Below the pieces are notes generated by a model. That model did no database searches. It was given only the letters and a program-made list of their open reading frames with translations, and had not been told where the DNA came from. From NCBI RefSeq assembly GCF_001514495.1, contig NZ_BCNM01000016.1:62001-126000 (forward strand): 64,000 bases of DNA, written 5' to 3'. The translations under genes were made by a program, and so were the position numbers. Origin of the DNA: Paenibacillus pabuli NBRC 13638 (GTDB lineage: Bacteria; Bacillota; Bacilli; Paenibacillales; Paenibacillaceae). Shown one piece after another: positions 43,115 to 51,946 of this stretch; positions within the stretch are counted from its first letter, which is position 1, and each line of letters opens with the position of its first letter.

Positions 43115-43288
43115 TCAATTCACACGTGAACCTTTTTTGCTTCCATAAGACGGGCTTGAAGATGGGCTTGAGCTTTTCATGAATCCTGACACTGTAGTGA
43201 ACAGCTTATCCCTTGCTTGTTTGTTCCTCATCAAGTAAGTTACGCCTGCTCCTATGGCTGTTACAATGATTCCACTTTTTTTAGACAT
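43115..43288 (-). CDS. Small Ser/Lys-rich protein with one hydrophobic segment (57 aa)
   Basis: An unrecognised 57-residue protein, MSKKSGIIVTAIGAGVTYLM..., with a Gly/Ala-rich hydrophobic helix (about 5-20). A basic stretch (RNKQARDKL) and a Ser/Pro tail (SSSPSSSPSYGSKKGS) follow. It resembles YtxH-type small membrane proteins in layout only. A strong AAGGAGG lies 8 bases before the ATG, and a terminator follows the stop, so it is very likely translated. It is upstream of the aldo/keto reductase gene. Confidence 0.72.
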   Translation of the reverse strand: MSKKSGIIVTAIGAGVTYLMRNKQARDKLFTTVSGFMKSSSPSSSPSYGSKKGSRVN

Positions 43289-43403
43289 ATGTTGGTCCTC
43301 CTTCAGGATTAGTATACATTGTGTCTTGCTTGAGATTACCCTGTAGGAGAAAAACGAAACCCTAAATGCGATTTTTAAAGTAGAGAATGATCCATTCTAA
43401 CGT

Positions 43404-43443
43404 AAAAAAAGATGACCGCCTGGGAATTCAGGTGAGCCATCTT
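43404..43443 (-). terminator. gpmA terminator
   Basis: AAGATGGCTCACCTG...CAGGCGGTCATCTTTTTTT on the minus strand, imperfect stem with strong T run. Confidence 0.8.
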
Positions 43444-43458
43444 CTAACGTGCTGTTCA

Positions 43459-44202
43459 TCAATCGGACGGTGGTGCGACATGAGTCATTTCCTCATGTTT
43501 ATACGTTGAACCATCCGCAGTCAGATAGAAGTGACCTATCGGATGCAAATCTTCATCCAGTTCATAGACCAGTGGAATGCCTGTCGGGATGTTAAGCGCG
43601 ATGACGTCCGCTTCGGACATCTGGTCCAGATGCATCACGAGTGAACGCAGCGTATTGCCGTGCGCGGAGATCAGTACTCTTTTGCCTGCGGATACCACCG
43701 GTTTAATCTCTGCATTCCAATACTCCAGCACCCGCTTCGATGTATCCATCAAGTTCTCGGTTCGTGGGATGGTACAGCCCAGCCGTTGATACTTGTCCTG
43801 GTCCTGTACATAACGATCATCCGTTTCGTCCAGCGCCGGGGGAGATACGCTAATGGAGCGTCTCCACTCCTTCACTTGCTCCTCGCCATATTTCAGGGCA
43901 GTCTGCTGTTTGTTGAGTCCTTGCAAGGCGCCATAGTGACGCTCGTTCAGCTTCCACGTCTTCGTAATTGGAATCCACATCCGGTCCATCTCATCGAGTG
44001 CAATATCCAGTGTTCGAATCGAGCGTTTGAGTACCGAAGCATAAGCGTAATCAAAATCAAAACCCTGTTCCTTCAGGATTTTTCCCGCTTTACGTGCCTC
44101 TCCGTATCCATCGGTCGTCAGATCCACATCCGTCCAACCGGTAAAACGGTTCTCCACATTCCACATACTCTGACCATGGCGAATTAATACAACTCTGTAC
44201 AT
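43459..44202 (-). CDS. gpmA: 2,3-bisphosphoglycerate-dependent phosphoglycerate mutase
   Basis: Glycolytic enzyme of 247 residues interconverting 3- and 2-phosphoglycerate. Signature MYRVVLIRHGQSMWNVENRFTGWTD with the phospho-His in RHGQS, WKLNERHYGALQGLNK, and the second His in SAHGNTLRSLV. The length equals that of E. coli GpmA. The ATG at 44202 follows GGAGG by 10 bases; an earlier ATG at 44223 has no ribosome site. Monocistronic. A general acid phosphatase of the same family is unlikely given the full motif set. Confidence 0.95.
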   Translation of the reverse strand: MYRVVLIRHGQSMWNVENRFTGWTDVDLTTDGYGEARKAGKILKEQGFDFDYAYASVLKRSIRTLDIALDEMDRMWIPITKTWKLNERHYGALQGLNKQQTALKYGEEQVKEWRRSISVSPPALDETDDRYVQDQDKYQRLGCTIPRTENLMDTSKRVLEYWNAEIKPVVSAGKRVLISAHGNTLRSLVMHLDQMSEADVIALNIPTGIPLVYELDEDLHPIGHFYLTADGSTYKHEEMTHVAPPSD

Positions 44203-44271
44203 AAGCGTGAATCCTCCTTCCATGGAACCATTACCCGCAAGGCGAGCCGGATATGCCCATGATATATGAAA

Positions 44272-44856
44272 TTAATAGTACGGTGCCATCATCAGATATA
44301 CAACTACACCCGTGGAACTAACATACAACCAGATCGGCATCGTCCAACGGGCAATTTTACGGTGTTTCTTCAATTGATTCGTCCAGCCCCATACCAGAGT
44401 GAACAGTGCGAGCGGCACAATGATGGCTGCCAAAATGCTGTGTGTAATCAGAATGAAGAAGTAGATGGAACGAATGATGCCTTCTCCGCCGTATTTGGAC
44501 GTTTCCGGAGACAGATAGTGAAACGATAAATACGTAACAAGAAATAACAGGGTCGTAGTAAATGCAGCAAGGATGAAACGCTTGTGCAGTTTCACATTCC
44601 GCTTGATAATGGCAATCAAGGCCGCAAGCAGGAAAATGAAGGTGAAGCTGTTGAATACGGCATTAAACCGCGGCAGCACTGTAATGTCAAAGGCCACATC
44701 GCCTTTGTATCCGATCGACGGTGCAAAGAACAATAATAAAATAATGACATTAGCGAGAATGGAAATGGTAATAATGATACCTGCAAAATTTTTATTACTG
44801 GTCGGGGCAATCTGATTGGATTGAATGTTCGGGTCCCCTTTGTCCTGTTTGCCCAA
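44272..44856 (-). CDS. ctaM: CtaM-like DUF420 membrane protein
   Basis: 194-residue protein with five helices beginning at about 27. DUF420 features are the helix VLPRFNAVFNSFTFIFLLAALIAI, KRNVKLHKRFILAAF and THSILAAIIVPLALFTLVWGW. CtaM (YozB) is needed for assembly or activity of aa3-type oxidases in Firmicutes. It lies 30 kb from qoxABCD here, not in that operon. The assignment is family-based. Confidence 0.85.
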   Translation of the reverse strand: MGKQDKGDPNIQSNQIAPTSNKNFAGIIITISILANVIILLLFFAPSIGYKGDVAFDITVLPRFNAVFNSFTFIFLLAALIAIIKRNVKLHKRFILAAFTTTLLFLVTYLSFHYLSPETSKYGGEGIIRSIYFFILITHSILAAIIVPLALFTLVWGWTNQLKKHRKIARWTMPIWLYVSSTGVVVYLMMAPYY

Positions 44857-45013
44857 TGAAAAATCCTCCTTATATCCTAACTTCTATGTTCTATCTCATT
44901 ATATCTTGCCATTTCTCGACTGTTAAGTGACAACACTCTGAACAAAAAGCCACATCACGTACCTTTAAAATGCCCCTTTGAGGCCATTTTCATTAAAAGC
45001 ACGCCTCCACTGG

Positions 45014-45042
45014 TTTACCCCATCCTGTACTTGTGGTATAAT
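45014..45042 (+). promoter_or_regulatory. Promoter of the antiporter leader
   Basis: TTTACC (45014-45019), a 17-base spacer and TATAAT (45037-45042). Transcription would start near 45049, about 180 bases before the antiporter ATG. Confidence 0.6.
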
Positions 45043-45072
45043 TAATGCAATAAATCACATACGCGTTGAACT

Positions 45073-45156
45073 GGAGGAGCCTGTCACCAAGGGCCCTCCT
45101 TGTCTTTTTTAAGGCATAAAGCGGCACGATACAAGCGCCGTTTTATGCCTTTTTCT
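45073..45156 (+). ncRNA. Leader with two tandem terminator hairpins before the antiporter
   Basis: First hairpin: GGAGGAGCC...GGGCCCTCC followed by TTGTCTTTTTT. Second: AAGGCATAAAGCGGC...GCCGTTTTATGCCTT, a 15-bp stem with one G-U pair followed by TTT. Both should stop most transcripts before the gene. This suggests an attenuator, a riboswitch expression platform or a small RNA. I could not match it to the c-di-AMP (ydaO), fluoride or M-box consensus. Confidence 0.55.
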
Positions 45157-45230
45157 GTTCCTCAGGCTCGGAATGATCCCCCCTTGGACGGGTAATCCTA
45201 TAAACGCTACTGCTGGAGAGGAGTACATCT

Positions 45231-46421
45231 ATGGAATTTATTTTGGTTCTTGCCCTTATTTTGATATTCACCAAGTTGGCCGGTGATTTATCCGTTAGAC
45301 TGGGTCAGCCATCGGTTTTGGGAAAGTTGATCGTTGGTGTCATCCTTGGTCCTGCCCTGCTCGGTTGGGTACAACAAAGTGATTTCATCCATTACATGGC
45401 TGAAATCGGGGTATTGCTGCTTATGTTCATCGCGGGACTTGAGACGGATCTGGAGCAATTGAAGAAAAATTGGAAGGCCGCTTTTGCTGTTGCCGTTGGT
45501 GGCATCATTTTACCATTCATCGGAGGATATGGTGCTGCCATAGCATTCGGCATGTCTCAGACACACGCTTTGTTCTTTGGTCTTTTGTTCTGTGCCACTT
45601 CGGTCAGCATCTCGGTCCAGACACTAAAAGATATGAATCAGCTCAGTTCTCGTGAAGGTACAACCATTCTGGGGGCAGCTGTCGTGGACGACGTGCTGGT
45701 TGTGGTCATCCTTGCTGTCATGATGAGTTTGCTCGGGACAGGTGCTACTGACACTTCTATTACGCTGCTCATCGGCAAGAAGCTGTTGTTCTTTGTTATT
45801 ATTATCGCTGCAAGCTGGTTCCTTGTTCCACGCATCATGAAATGGATGGCACCACTGAAGGTTACGGAGACCGTTATTACAGCCGGATTAATCATTTGTT
45901 TTGGCTTTTCGTACTTTGCGGAGTGGATGGGTGTTGCCGGGATTATCGGTGCCTTTGCCGCAGGGATCGCCATCTCCCAAACGAACTTCAAACATGAGGT
46001 CGAAACCAAGCTTGAGCCGATCGCGTACGGGATTTTTGTCCCTGTATTCTTTGTAAGTATCGGATTGAATGTTACTTTTGACGGCGTGGGTTCACAAATC
46101 TGGTTTATTATCGTCATCAGTCTCATTGCCATTGTAACTAAACTTCTTGGTGGCGGAGCAGGTGCACGACTGACCGGATTTGATCGGGCATCTTCTCTGG
46201 CTATTGGCTCGGGGATGATCTCCAGAGGCGAAGTCGCTCTGATTATCGCCTCCACCGGGCTTGCTTCCGGATTGCTCGACGCCGAGTATTTCACCAGTGT
46301 GGTCATCATGGTTATCGTTACCACATTGGTTACGCCGCCTTTGCTCAAAATCACCTTTGCACGCAAAAAAGGGGAAAGACGTGTTGAAAAAGGCATTGAG
46401 GACTCCCATCTAAGCGGGTAA
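45231..46421 (+). CDS. CPA2 cation:proton antiporter (NapA/GerN-like)
   Basis: 396-residue membrane antiporter with about 12 helices. It has GQPSVLGKLIVGVILGPALLGW in helices 1-2, GAAVVDDVLVVVILAVMM with the paired Asp of the transport site in helix 5, and GMISRGEVALIIASTGL. The family exchanges Na+ or K+ for protons. It has no C-terminal RCK domain. Transcription probably passes through a leader with two terminators. A Shine-Dalgarno GAGAGGAG precedes the ATG. Confidence 0.93.
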   Translation: MEFILVLALILIFTKLAGDLSVRLGQPSVLGKLIVGVILGPALLGWVQQSDFIHYMAEIGVLLLMFIAGLETDLEQLKKNWKAAFAVAVGGIILPFIGGYGAAIAFGMSQTHALFFGLLFCATSVSISVQTLKDMNQLSSREGTTILGAAVVDDVLVVVILAVMMSLLGTGATDTSITLLIGKKLLFFVIIIAASWFLVPRIMKWMAPLKVTETVITAGLIICFGFSYFAEWMGVAGIIGAFAAGIAISQTNFKHEVETKLEPIAYGIFVPVFFVSIGLNVTFDGVGSQIWFIIVISLIAIVTKLLGGGAGARLTGFDRASSLAIGSGMISRGEVALIIASTGLASGLLDAEYFTSVVIMVIVTTLVTPPLLKITFARKKGERRVEKGIEDSHLSG

Positions 46422-46442
46422 TCATGAAAATTCATATATCAG

Positions 46443-46473
46443 GCTCACCGTACTTTTTTTGCGGTGAGCTTTT
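46443..46473 (+). terminator. Antiporter terminator
   Basis: GCTCACCG...CGGTGAGC followed by TTTTC on the plus strand. Confidence 0.85.
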
Positions 46474-46504
46474 CATTTTTCAATGGAAAATATTAACGCA
46501 CAAA

Positions 46505-46536
46505 CAAAAAAAGACCACTCCATGTACAAGAGGTCT
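46505..46536 (-). terminator. dedA terminator
   Basis: AGACC...GGTCT followed by TTTTTTTG on the minus strand, closing the two-component-pssA-dedA operon. Confidence 0.75.
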
Positions 46537-46570
46537 CTATCCTCGCCTGTTCCTAACAGGCTGTCCCATT

Positions 46571-47056
46571 TTAAGTTAACACACCGACGTAAAAACCGAT
46601 CGATATAAAGACAACACACCAGATAAATGCACCAATACCAGAAACTAGAACATATCGCCCTATTGCCATGCGGCTGATCCCGGAGAAGCAGCACATTAGA
46701 TGACGAATGCCTGGAATGAAATAGCCCAGTATGATGGACCAGTACCCATATTTCAAAAACCAGGATTCCACCCTGCCCAATCGCTTGGCATTGACCCCGA
46801 CCCATTTACCATACTTCTCCACCAGTGGTCGACCGGCCTTCTTGCCAATCGTGTAACTCAGAAGTCCTCCGGTAAACGCTCCGCCAAAACTGACAATGAT
46901 GGACACCGAATAGTTCAGCACCGAGATGGAGGCGAGATAACCGACAAAGGTCATCATCACCTCATCCGGAATGGGCATGCCAATCACGCCCAGAGCCAGC
47001 AGTCCGTAGATTGCGAAATAACCATATTGACTAATAAATTCTCTAGCAAATTCCAT
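46571..47056 (-). CDS. DedA family membrane protein
   Basis: 161-residue protein with about five helices. Family signature: the N-terminal FAIYGLLALGVIGMPIPDEV, FGGAFTGGLLSYTIGKKAG (Gly-rich) and GYFIPGIRHLMCCFSGISRM with the conserved Arg. DedA proteins include lipid flippases for undecaprenyl phosphate and, in B. subtilis PetA, for phosphatidylethanolamine. Its position 13 bases after pssA favours a role in phospholipid translocation. ATG at 47056 follows AAGGAG. Confidence 0.92.
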   Translation of the reverse strand: MEFAREFISQYGYFAIYGLLALGVIGMPIPDEVMMTFVGYLASISVLNYSVSIIVSFGGAFTGGLLSYTIGKKAGRPLVEKYGKWVGVNAKRLGRVESWFLKYGYWSIILGYFIPGIRHLMCCFSGISRMAIGRYVLVSGIGAFIWCVVFISIGFYVGVLT

Positions 47057-47069
47057 ACTGACTCGCTCC

Positions 47070-47615
47070 TTATTTCGGTTCCACAATATCCTTCTCATGG
47101 GGGGCTAGCACTTGTTTTAGAGACGGGAATCGGATTTGGCTAACCATTAGACCGGATAACACAACAATGACAAGATAGGCTACACCATGAGTGAAATAAG
47201 GACTCCAGAGCGCGAAAAAGGACATAAGACCGCCTGCAAACGTAATCGGCATGCCAACAAACCCATGGCTTGCTGTTTTCTGGCAATTATATCGAGCGAG
47301 ACGCAATGCACCACATACCGGGAATAATGCAGTCAACGCCATACCCAGCGCATTCACTTCATTCATGGAGTTCAGATACAGGATTAGCACCGGTGCGGTT
47401 CCGAACGAAACAACATCAGCCAGCGAATCCAGCGCTTTGCCGAATTCACCCTCGCAATGCAATTTACGGGCCGCAAACCCGTCAAATAAATCAAAGAACA
47501 TGGCTACCCAGATCATCGTAACCGCCAGAGCAAATTCGCCATGAATAGCCATTATGACAGCCAACATGCCTGAAGTTAGATTGCCCAACGTTAATATGGA
47601 CGGTAAAGATTTCAT
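47070..47615 (-). CDS. pssA: CDP-diacylglycerol--serine O-phosphatidyltransferase
   Basis: Membrane enzyme of 181 residues making phosphatidylserine, the precursor of phosphatidylethanolamine. The CDP-alcohol transferase motif is complete: D42-LFD45-G46-FAAR-N8-G59-KALD63-SLAD67. Multiple helices follow, with FVGMPITFAGGLM in the C-terminal half. AAAGGGAG precedes the ATG. It lies 20 bases after a sensor kinase and 13 before dedA, an unusual partner set. No psd gene is present in the window. Confidence 0.94.
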   Translation of the reverse strand: MKSLPSILTLGNLTSGMLAVIMAIHGEFALAVTMIWVAMFFDLFDGFAARKLHCEGEFGKALDSLADVVSFGTAPVLILYLNSMNEVNALGMALTALFPVCGALRLARYNCQKTASHGFVGMPITFAGGLMSFFALWSPYFTHGVAYLVIVVLSGLMVSQIRFPSLKQVLAPHEKDIVEPK

Positions 47616-47635
47616 AGACTTGACTCCCTTTCGTA

Positions 47636-49393
47636 CTAAGCATTAGGAAAAATAATATAAAAACGGACTCCGTCCGGCGTGTTCTCCACGCCATAACTGC
47701 ATCCATGCAAATCGAGAATCTGCTTCGCGATGGCCAGGCCGAGCCCGGTCCCTCCCATTTTGCGATTGCGTGAGCGTTCCACACGGTAAAATCTTTCCCA
47801 GATGTACTGGCGCTCCGCTTCCGAGATGTGCTCACCCTGATTCTCAATGGAGATTCGAACCTGCCCTTCGGGCCTGCTGATCTCTATCATAATATCGGTC
47901 TTAGGAATGGCATGACGTATAGCATTCATCATCATATTATAGATGACTTGCTCTAACTTGCTACGGTCTCCCTCAACGGTCTGCTCCGTAGTAGAGACCA
48001 ATACAACATCCAGTTCCTTTTCCTTCAGTTGCGGACCCAGACGTCCGGCAATATCTTCAATCATATCTCCAAGAGCAACTGCATCCTTGGTTAGCTTAAT
48101 CGCCTGGGATTCCAGCCGTACCAGATCCAGCATCTCTTCAACCATCGTTTCCATTTTGACCGCTTCATCGGCAATAATCTCGATGTAACGTTCACGTTTG
48201 CCCTCACTAACCCCGTCTTTTAACCCCTCGGAGTACCCTTTGATGATACTGATTGGCGTTTTGAGCTCATGGGATGCATCGGCAAAAAACTCCCGCTGCC
48301 GCTGTTCAATCCGCTGCTTCATTTCCATATCAGTGCGCATCTGACTGTTCGCCTGTCTAAGCTCTTCCAGTGTCTGACCCAATGTGGTTGACAGCGCATT
48401 GAGGCTATTGGACAGACTGCCTATCTCATCATTGCGGCGTATAGGCGATTTCACCGTGAAATCGAGGGTAGACATTTTTTTGGCAACATGGTTCAGAGCC
48501 AGCAACGGTTTGGTGACGATTCGAGATAAGAGCAGTGAAAGAAATACAATTAATACAAATGCAGCAATACCGAAATAGGCATAGAACAATTGTGTGGCTT
48601 CACTTGCCTCCCTCATCTCCTGCAAGGACGTCAGTGAAAAAATAAGCTGCTGCTGGGGTCCGGTGCTGTGCACCGGGGCAATGGTAAGTACATTTCGCAC
48701 TCCGCTCCAGCTATCGGTCCATTCTTCATTGATCATTTTCCCATTGGCGAGACTCAGCTGGTCTTCCGTAGACAATGGAAAACGGCTGTCCAGTGCCTGC
48801 ACAAGCAGTCCCTGTCTTTGGCTCCATGTTGCCAAATTAGGTAGAACTACCTCGGTCAAAACCCCCGACCATTCCTGAACCGGTTCAGCCAATTCCTGAA
48901 AACTCTCTGTTCCCCATACAGAGGATTGGGCATCTTTGATTTTGAATGGATATACCATAGGTTCCTTCAAGCCGCTGGCTGGACCCGTAACAGTCAACTC
49001 TTTCCCATACTTCAGATGGGAGGCGATCCAGCCAGCGTTCTCACTGTTGATGAACAGGGACAGGGATACTTTTACCTGTGTGCCATCCTCCCGGAGCAAT
49101 GTAATGTGAAAAGGGTCGTTGACCAGCTTGCCCGTGTTCGTCAGGATGACCAAATGCGACTGATTTTGTCGCATGAACTTCCCCGTCTCCTTAGCTAGCT
49201 GCACATCATTCCAATGTCCATTCGAATATTGTTGTTCAAATTTCGTCAATTTTTTCTTAATACTGCTAATCTTCTGATGCTGATAGAAGTCCGGAAACCA
49301 TACCAGTTGGGCAATCACCGTTGTTCCATATAGAAGAAGCAGGAATCCGGCCATGACCAGAAACAGTTTCATCGTTACACCGTTACGTCTCAT
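47636..49393 (-). CDS. Sensor histidine kinase in the pssA-dedA operon
   Basis: 585-residue membrane kinase. First helix at about 8-30, an extracellular domain of about 235 residues, second helix (about 277-296), HAMP, HisKA (DASHELKTPISIIKGYSEGLKDG, phospho-His) and HATPase_c (NMMMNAIRHAI, GGTGLGLAIAKQI). ATGA overlap with the upstream regulator. It may sense membrane or cell-envelope stress and control lipid genes, judging only from the operon. Confidence 0.94.
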   Translation of the reverse strand: MRRNGVTMKLFLVMAGFLLLLYGTTVIAQLVWFPDFYQHQKISSIKKKLTKFEQQYSNGHWNDVQLAKETGKFMRQNQSHLVILTNTGKLVNDPFHITLLREDGTQVKVSLSLFINSENAGWIASHLKYGKELTVTGPASGLKEPMVYPFKIKDAQSSVWGTESFQELAEPVQEWSGVLTEVVLPNLATWSQRQGLLVQALDSRFPLSTEDQLSLANGKMINEEWTDSWSGVRNVLTIAPVHSTGPQQQLIFSLTSLQEMREASEATQLFYAYFGIAAFVLIVFLSLLLSRIVTKPLLALNHVAKKMSTLDFTVKSPIRRNDEIGSLSNSLNALSTTLGQTLEELRQANSQMRTDMEMKQRIEQRQREFFADASHELKTPISIIKGYSEGLKDGVSEGKRERYIEIIADEAVKMETMVEEMLDLVRLESQAIKLTKDAVALGDMIEDIAGRLGPQLKEKELDVVLVSTTEQTVEGDRSKLEQVIYNMMMNAIRHAIPKTDIMIEISRPEGQVRISIENQGEHISEAERQYIWERFYRVERSRNRKMGGTGLGLAIAKQILDLHGCSYGVENTPDGVRFYIIFPNA

Positions 49394-50070
49394 GCCTCAG
49401 CCTCGAATCGGTAACCGGTACCGATAACGGTCCGGATACACTTCGCTTCTTCCCCAAGCTTGCTCCGAAGTTTCTTGATATGGGTATCCACCACGCGTGA
49501 ATCCCCTTCAAAGTCGTATCCCCAGACCCGGTTGAGAATGGCATCGCGGGACAATACAATACCTTGATTGCGGGTTAAATACAGCAGCAGATCATATTCT
49601 TTGGGTGCAAGTTCCACTTCAGCCCCATCCTTCTCAAGCCGTCGTGCCCAAGGATCAAGCGTCACGCATCCAAACCGGATCACGCTCTGCTCCTTGCTAA
49701 CTGCACCTTCTACCCGTTTCATTAATGTCTCTGCACGTGCCACCAACACACGAGGACTAAACGGCTTCGTCACATAATCATCCACACCAAGCTGAAAGCC
49801 ATGAATCTTGTCATCATCTTCCGATCGGGCAGTCAGCATTATAATAGGTACGGTCGACTGCGAACGAATATGCCCACATAGCGTCCACCCATCCATTTCC
49901 GGCATCAACACATCCAGAATGACCAGATCGACTTCATGCAGAGCCAACAGCTCCAGTGCCTCTACCCCATGTTCTGCTTCTATCACATTCCATTGTTCTT
50001 TTATGAAATAATCGGCCACAATCTCACGAATGCGACTTTCGTCTTCCACCAAAAGCACTGTTCTGACCAT
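49390..50070 (-). CDS. OmpR-family response regulator in the pssA-dedA operon
   Basis: 226-residue regulator: REC (LVEDESRIREIVADYF, Asp in LVILDVLMPEMDG, Lys in YVTKPFSP) and C-terminal winged helix (LAPKEYDLLLYLTRNQGIVLSRDAILNRVWGYDFEGDSRVVDTHI). The ATG at 50070 follows AAAGGAG by 8 bases. Its last bases overlap the kinase start (ATGA). First gene of the four-gene operon; probably autoregulates it. Confidence 0.93.
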   Translation of the reverse strand: MVRTVLLVEDESRIREIVADYFIKEQWNVIEAEHGVEALELLALHEVDLVILDVLMPEMDGWTLCGHIRSQSTVPIIMLTARSEDDDKIHGFQLGVDDYVTKPFSPRVLVARAETLMKRVEGAVSKEQSVIRFGCVTLDPWARRLEKDGAEVELAPKEYDLLLYLTRNQGIVLSRDAILNRVWGYDFEGDSRVVDTHIKKLRSKLGEEAKCIRTVIGTGYRFEAEA

Positions 50071-50211
50071 GGCCGACTCTCCTTTTAGCATTCTCTTGTT
50101 AACATACCGATTCCGTGTGTCGTCCGTGTGTCCATCCATGTTCTGGAATGAACTCCATCTTATATACGATTAATATATACCAAAAGTTACTAAATTCCAT
50201 ACACTTTCGCA

Positions 50212-50261
50212 CAAAAAAGAAGCCGTCAATTGAGCAATCCCCTGCTCATAGACGGCTTCTT
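50212..50261 (-). terminator. pdxK terminator
   Basis: AAGAAGCCGTC...GACGGCTTCTT with an inner GAGCA/TGCTC helix and T run on the minus strand. Confidence 0.85.
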
Positions 50262-50323
50262 CCGGCTGAAACCACGTTTTTCTCCGAGATTACACCATGC
50301 AATTAAACACCACTCACTTAGCC

Positions 50324-51130
50324 TTAATGCTCAAGGCGGTGTGCCACATGCAACGTTGGGCCAACAAAACGGTTCAGCGGGAATCCGCCTGCAATCGCTT
50401 TGGTCACGAAGGCCTTGCCTTCACGAACAGCCTCTTTCACGGTAAGACCACGCGCCAACCCTGCAGTAATTGCTGCAGATGTGGTGCAGCCCGCACCATG
50501 TGTATATCCGGAGCCAACAACGTCGGCTTCAAACCATTCGTAGCTTGTTCCGTCATAGAGAAGATCCATCGCTTTGCCCGGGTTAATAACCCCTCTGTCC
50601 TTAATCAGGACATGCTTCGCCCCGTGATCATGAATGGCAGCTGCCGCCGATTCCATCTGCTCCTTGGAGCGGATCAATCCGCTTTTTGCAAGCTGTGATG
50701 CTTCAAACAGATTGGGTGTCACGAGATCGGCACCTGGCAACAGGAATTCGATCATCGCTTCCGTATTTTCAGGTTGCAGCACTTCGTCCGTACCTTTGCA
50801 GACCATAACCGGATCAATAACGATCTGTGGCAGTCCGCTGCGACGGATGTGCTTCGCAACCAATTCGATGATATCTACAGAACCCAACATGCCCGTCTTC
50901 ATCGCATCAAAACCGATACCATCCAGAACGGTACGCAGCTGGGCCTCGACTACATTTAATTCCACAGGAAAGACTTGGTGATCCCACGTATCGGGCTCCA
51001 TAGCCACAACGGTAGTCAGCACAGTCATGCCATACACACCAAGCTCCTGGAAAGTTTTCAAATCCGCTTGAATCCCTGCACCGCCGCTCGTGTCCGAACC
51101 AGCGATTGTTAATGTTTTTGGAATCGTCAT
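50324..51130 (-). CDS. pdxK: Pyridoxal/hydroxymethylpyrimidine kinase (PdxK, ThiD-like)
   Basis: 268-residue ribokinase-fold kinase that phosphorylates pyridoxine, pyridoxal and pyridoxamine. Motifs: TIAGSDTSGGAGIQADLKTFQELGVYGMTVLT at the N-terminus, VIDPVMVCKG, TPNLFEASQL and the anion-hole GSGYTHGAGCTTSAAI. The TWDHQVFPV segment fits the Bacillus PdxK (ThiD-like) branch rather than the HMP-specific ThiD. I chose ATG at 51130 since family members start near MTIPKTLTIAGS; AAGGAG is 12 bases upstream. Monocistronic with a strong terminator. Confidence 0.88.
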   Translation of the reverse strand: MTIPKTLTIAGSDTSGGAGIQADLKTFQELGVYGMTVLTTVVAMEPDTWDHQVFPVELNVVEAQLRTVLDGIGFDAMKTGMLGSVDIIELVAKHIRRSGLPQIVIDPVMVCKGTDEVLQPENTEAMIEFLLPGADLVTPNLFEASQLAKSGLIRSKEQMESAAAAIHDHGAKHVLIKDRGVINPGKAMDLLYDGTSYEWFEADVVGSGYTHGAGCTTSAAITAGLARGLTVKEAVREGKAFVTKAIAGGFPLNRFVGPTLHVAHRLEH

Positions 51131-51238
51131 GGTAGTTGCATTCTCCTTCATCCTTCAATTGACATTATCCTATCCCTTGTACGTGCGGATGTCAATGGCA
51201 TCTGAAGCCATACGGAGTATGGTTTGGGAGAGAAGAAT

Positions 51239-51946
51239 TCAGTTCACATCTTTCGTCTCCAGACCGATCATGGACATGGAAGCAATCCACAGCCCGATCG
51301 CCCCCAATGTCAGGGGAATCACAATGATGGAATTGATGGATACGCTGGGTCCATTGATACCGGAACATACCACGAACACAAGAAAAATGGACGATACCAG
51401 TGTTGCCGTTGCAGAGTGCTTGCGCATCCCGAAAAATAGAGGAATGAGAGCCATGGCAGCAGCCGAGAGAGAACTAGTTGTGTATTTCACCAACAGCGTT
51501 AGCACTTCATTCACCGTTAATGCGTCAGAAATAAAAGAATAGAAGTGATCTGTCGTCAACAGGATCGCCCCCATCAACACATCGGTAAACATAATATTGA
51601 AAAAGATGAACAAAAAAATAATGATCAATTTGGACGCGATAATTTTGTGACGTTTGATGGGATAGGTAAACATGACATTCATCGTTTTGTTTCGATACTC
51701 GCTAATGATCAGCTTCGATATCAGAGCGCCTCCAAAGATAATAAAGGTAGCTCGGGCGATCGTATCAATCAGAACGAAAGACACCGAATAATTCAAGAAC
51801 GCGTAGTTCTCTGTTCCGTAGTCCACCAATCCGATCAGGATCAGAAACAGCAGGATGGCAATATTGGCGATAACCGCGCCTCCTATATAACCGGCAAACC
51901 GATGTTTGCGCAACTCCAGTTGGATCAGTTTAAGCAACGTCCCCAT
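51239..51946 (-). CDS. ABC-2 type permease of a resistance-like exporter
   Basis: 235-residue membrane protein with six hydrophobic helices, after the short cytoplasmic start MGTLLKLIQLELRKHRFAGY. The layout fits the lantibiotic-immunity/bacitracin-type permeases (BcrB/SpaE-like). It overlaps the ATPase gene end by 17 bases and is the last gene of an RR-HK-ATPase-permease set. Substrate unknown; a cell-envelope-active peptide is plausible. Confidence 0.82.
   Translation of the reverse strand: MGTLLKLIQLELRKHRFAGYIGGAVIANIAILLFLILIGLVDYGTENYAFLNYSVSFVLIDTIARATFIIFGGALISKLIISEYRNKTMNVMFTYPIKRHKIIASKLIIIFLFIFFNIMFTDVLMGAILLTTDHFYSFISDALTVNEVLTLLVKYTTSSLSAAAMALIPLFFGMRKHSATATLVSSIFLVFVVCSGINGPSVSINSIIVIPLTLGAIGLWIASMSMIGLETKDVN

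Noticed and set aside
45049..45230. c-di-AMP (ydaO) riboswitch call for the antiporter leader
   Set aside because: The conserved ydaO core segments are not visible and the pre-terminator part is too short, so the element is left unassigned.
45638..46435. 265-residue open frame opposite the antiporter gene
   Set aside because: Antisense shadow with low-complexity Thr/Ile/Pro content; the antiporter has clear family motifs.
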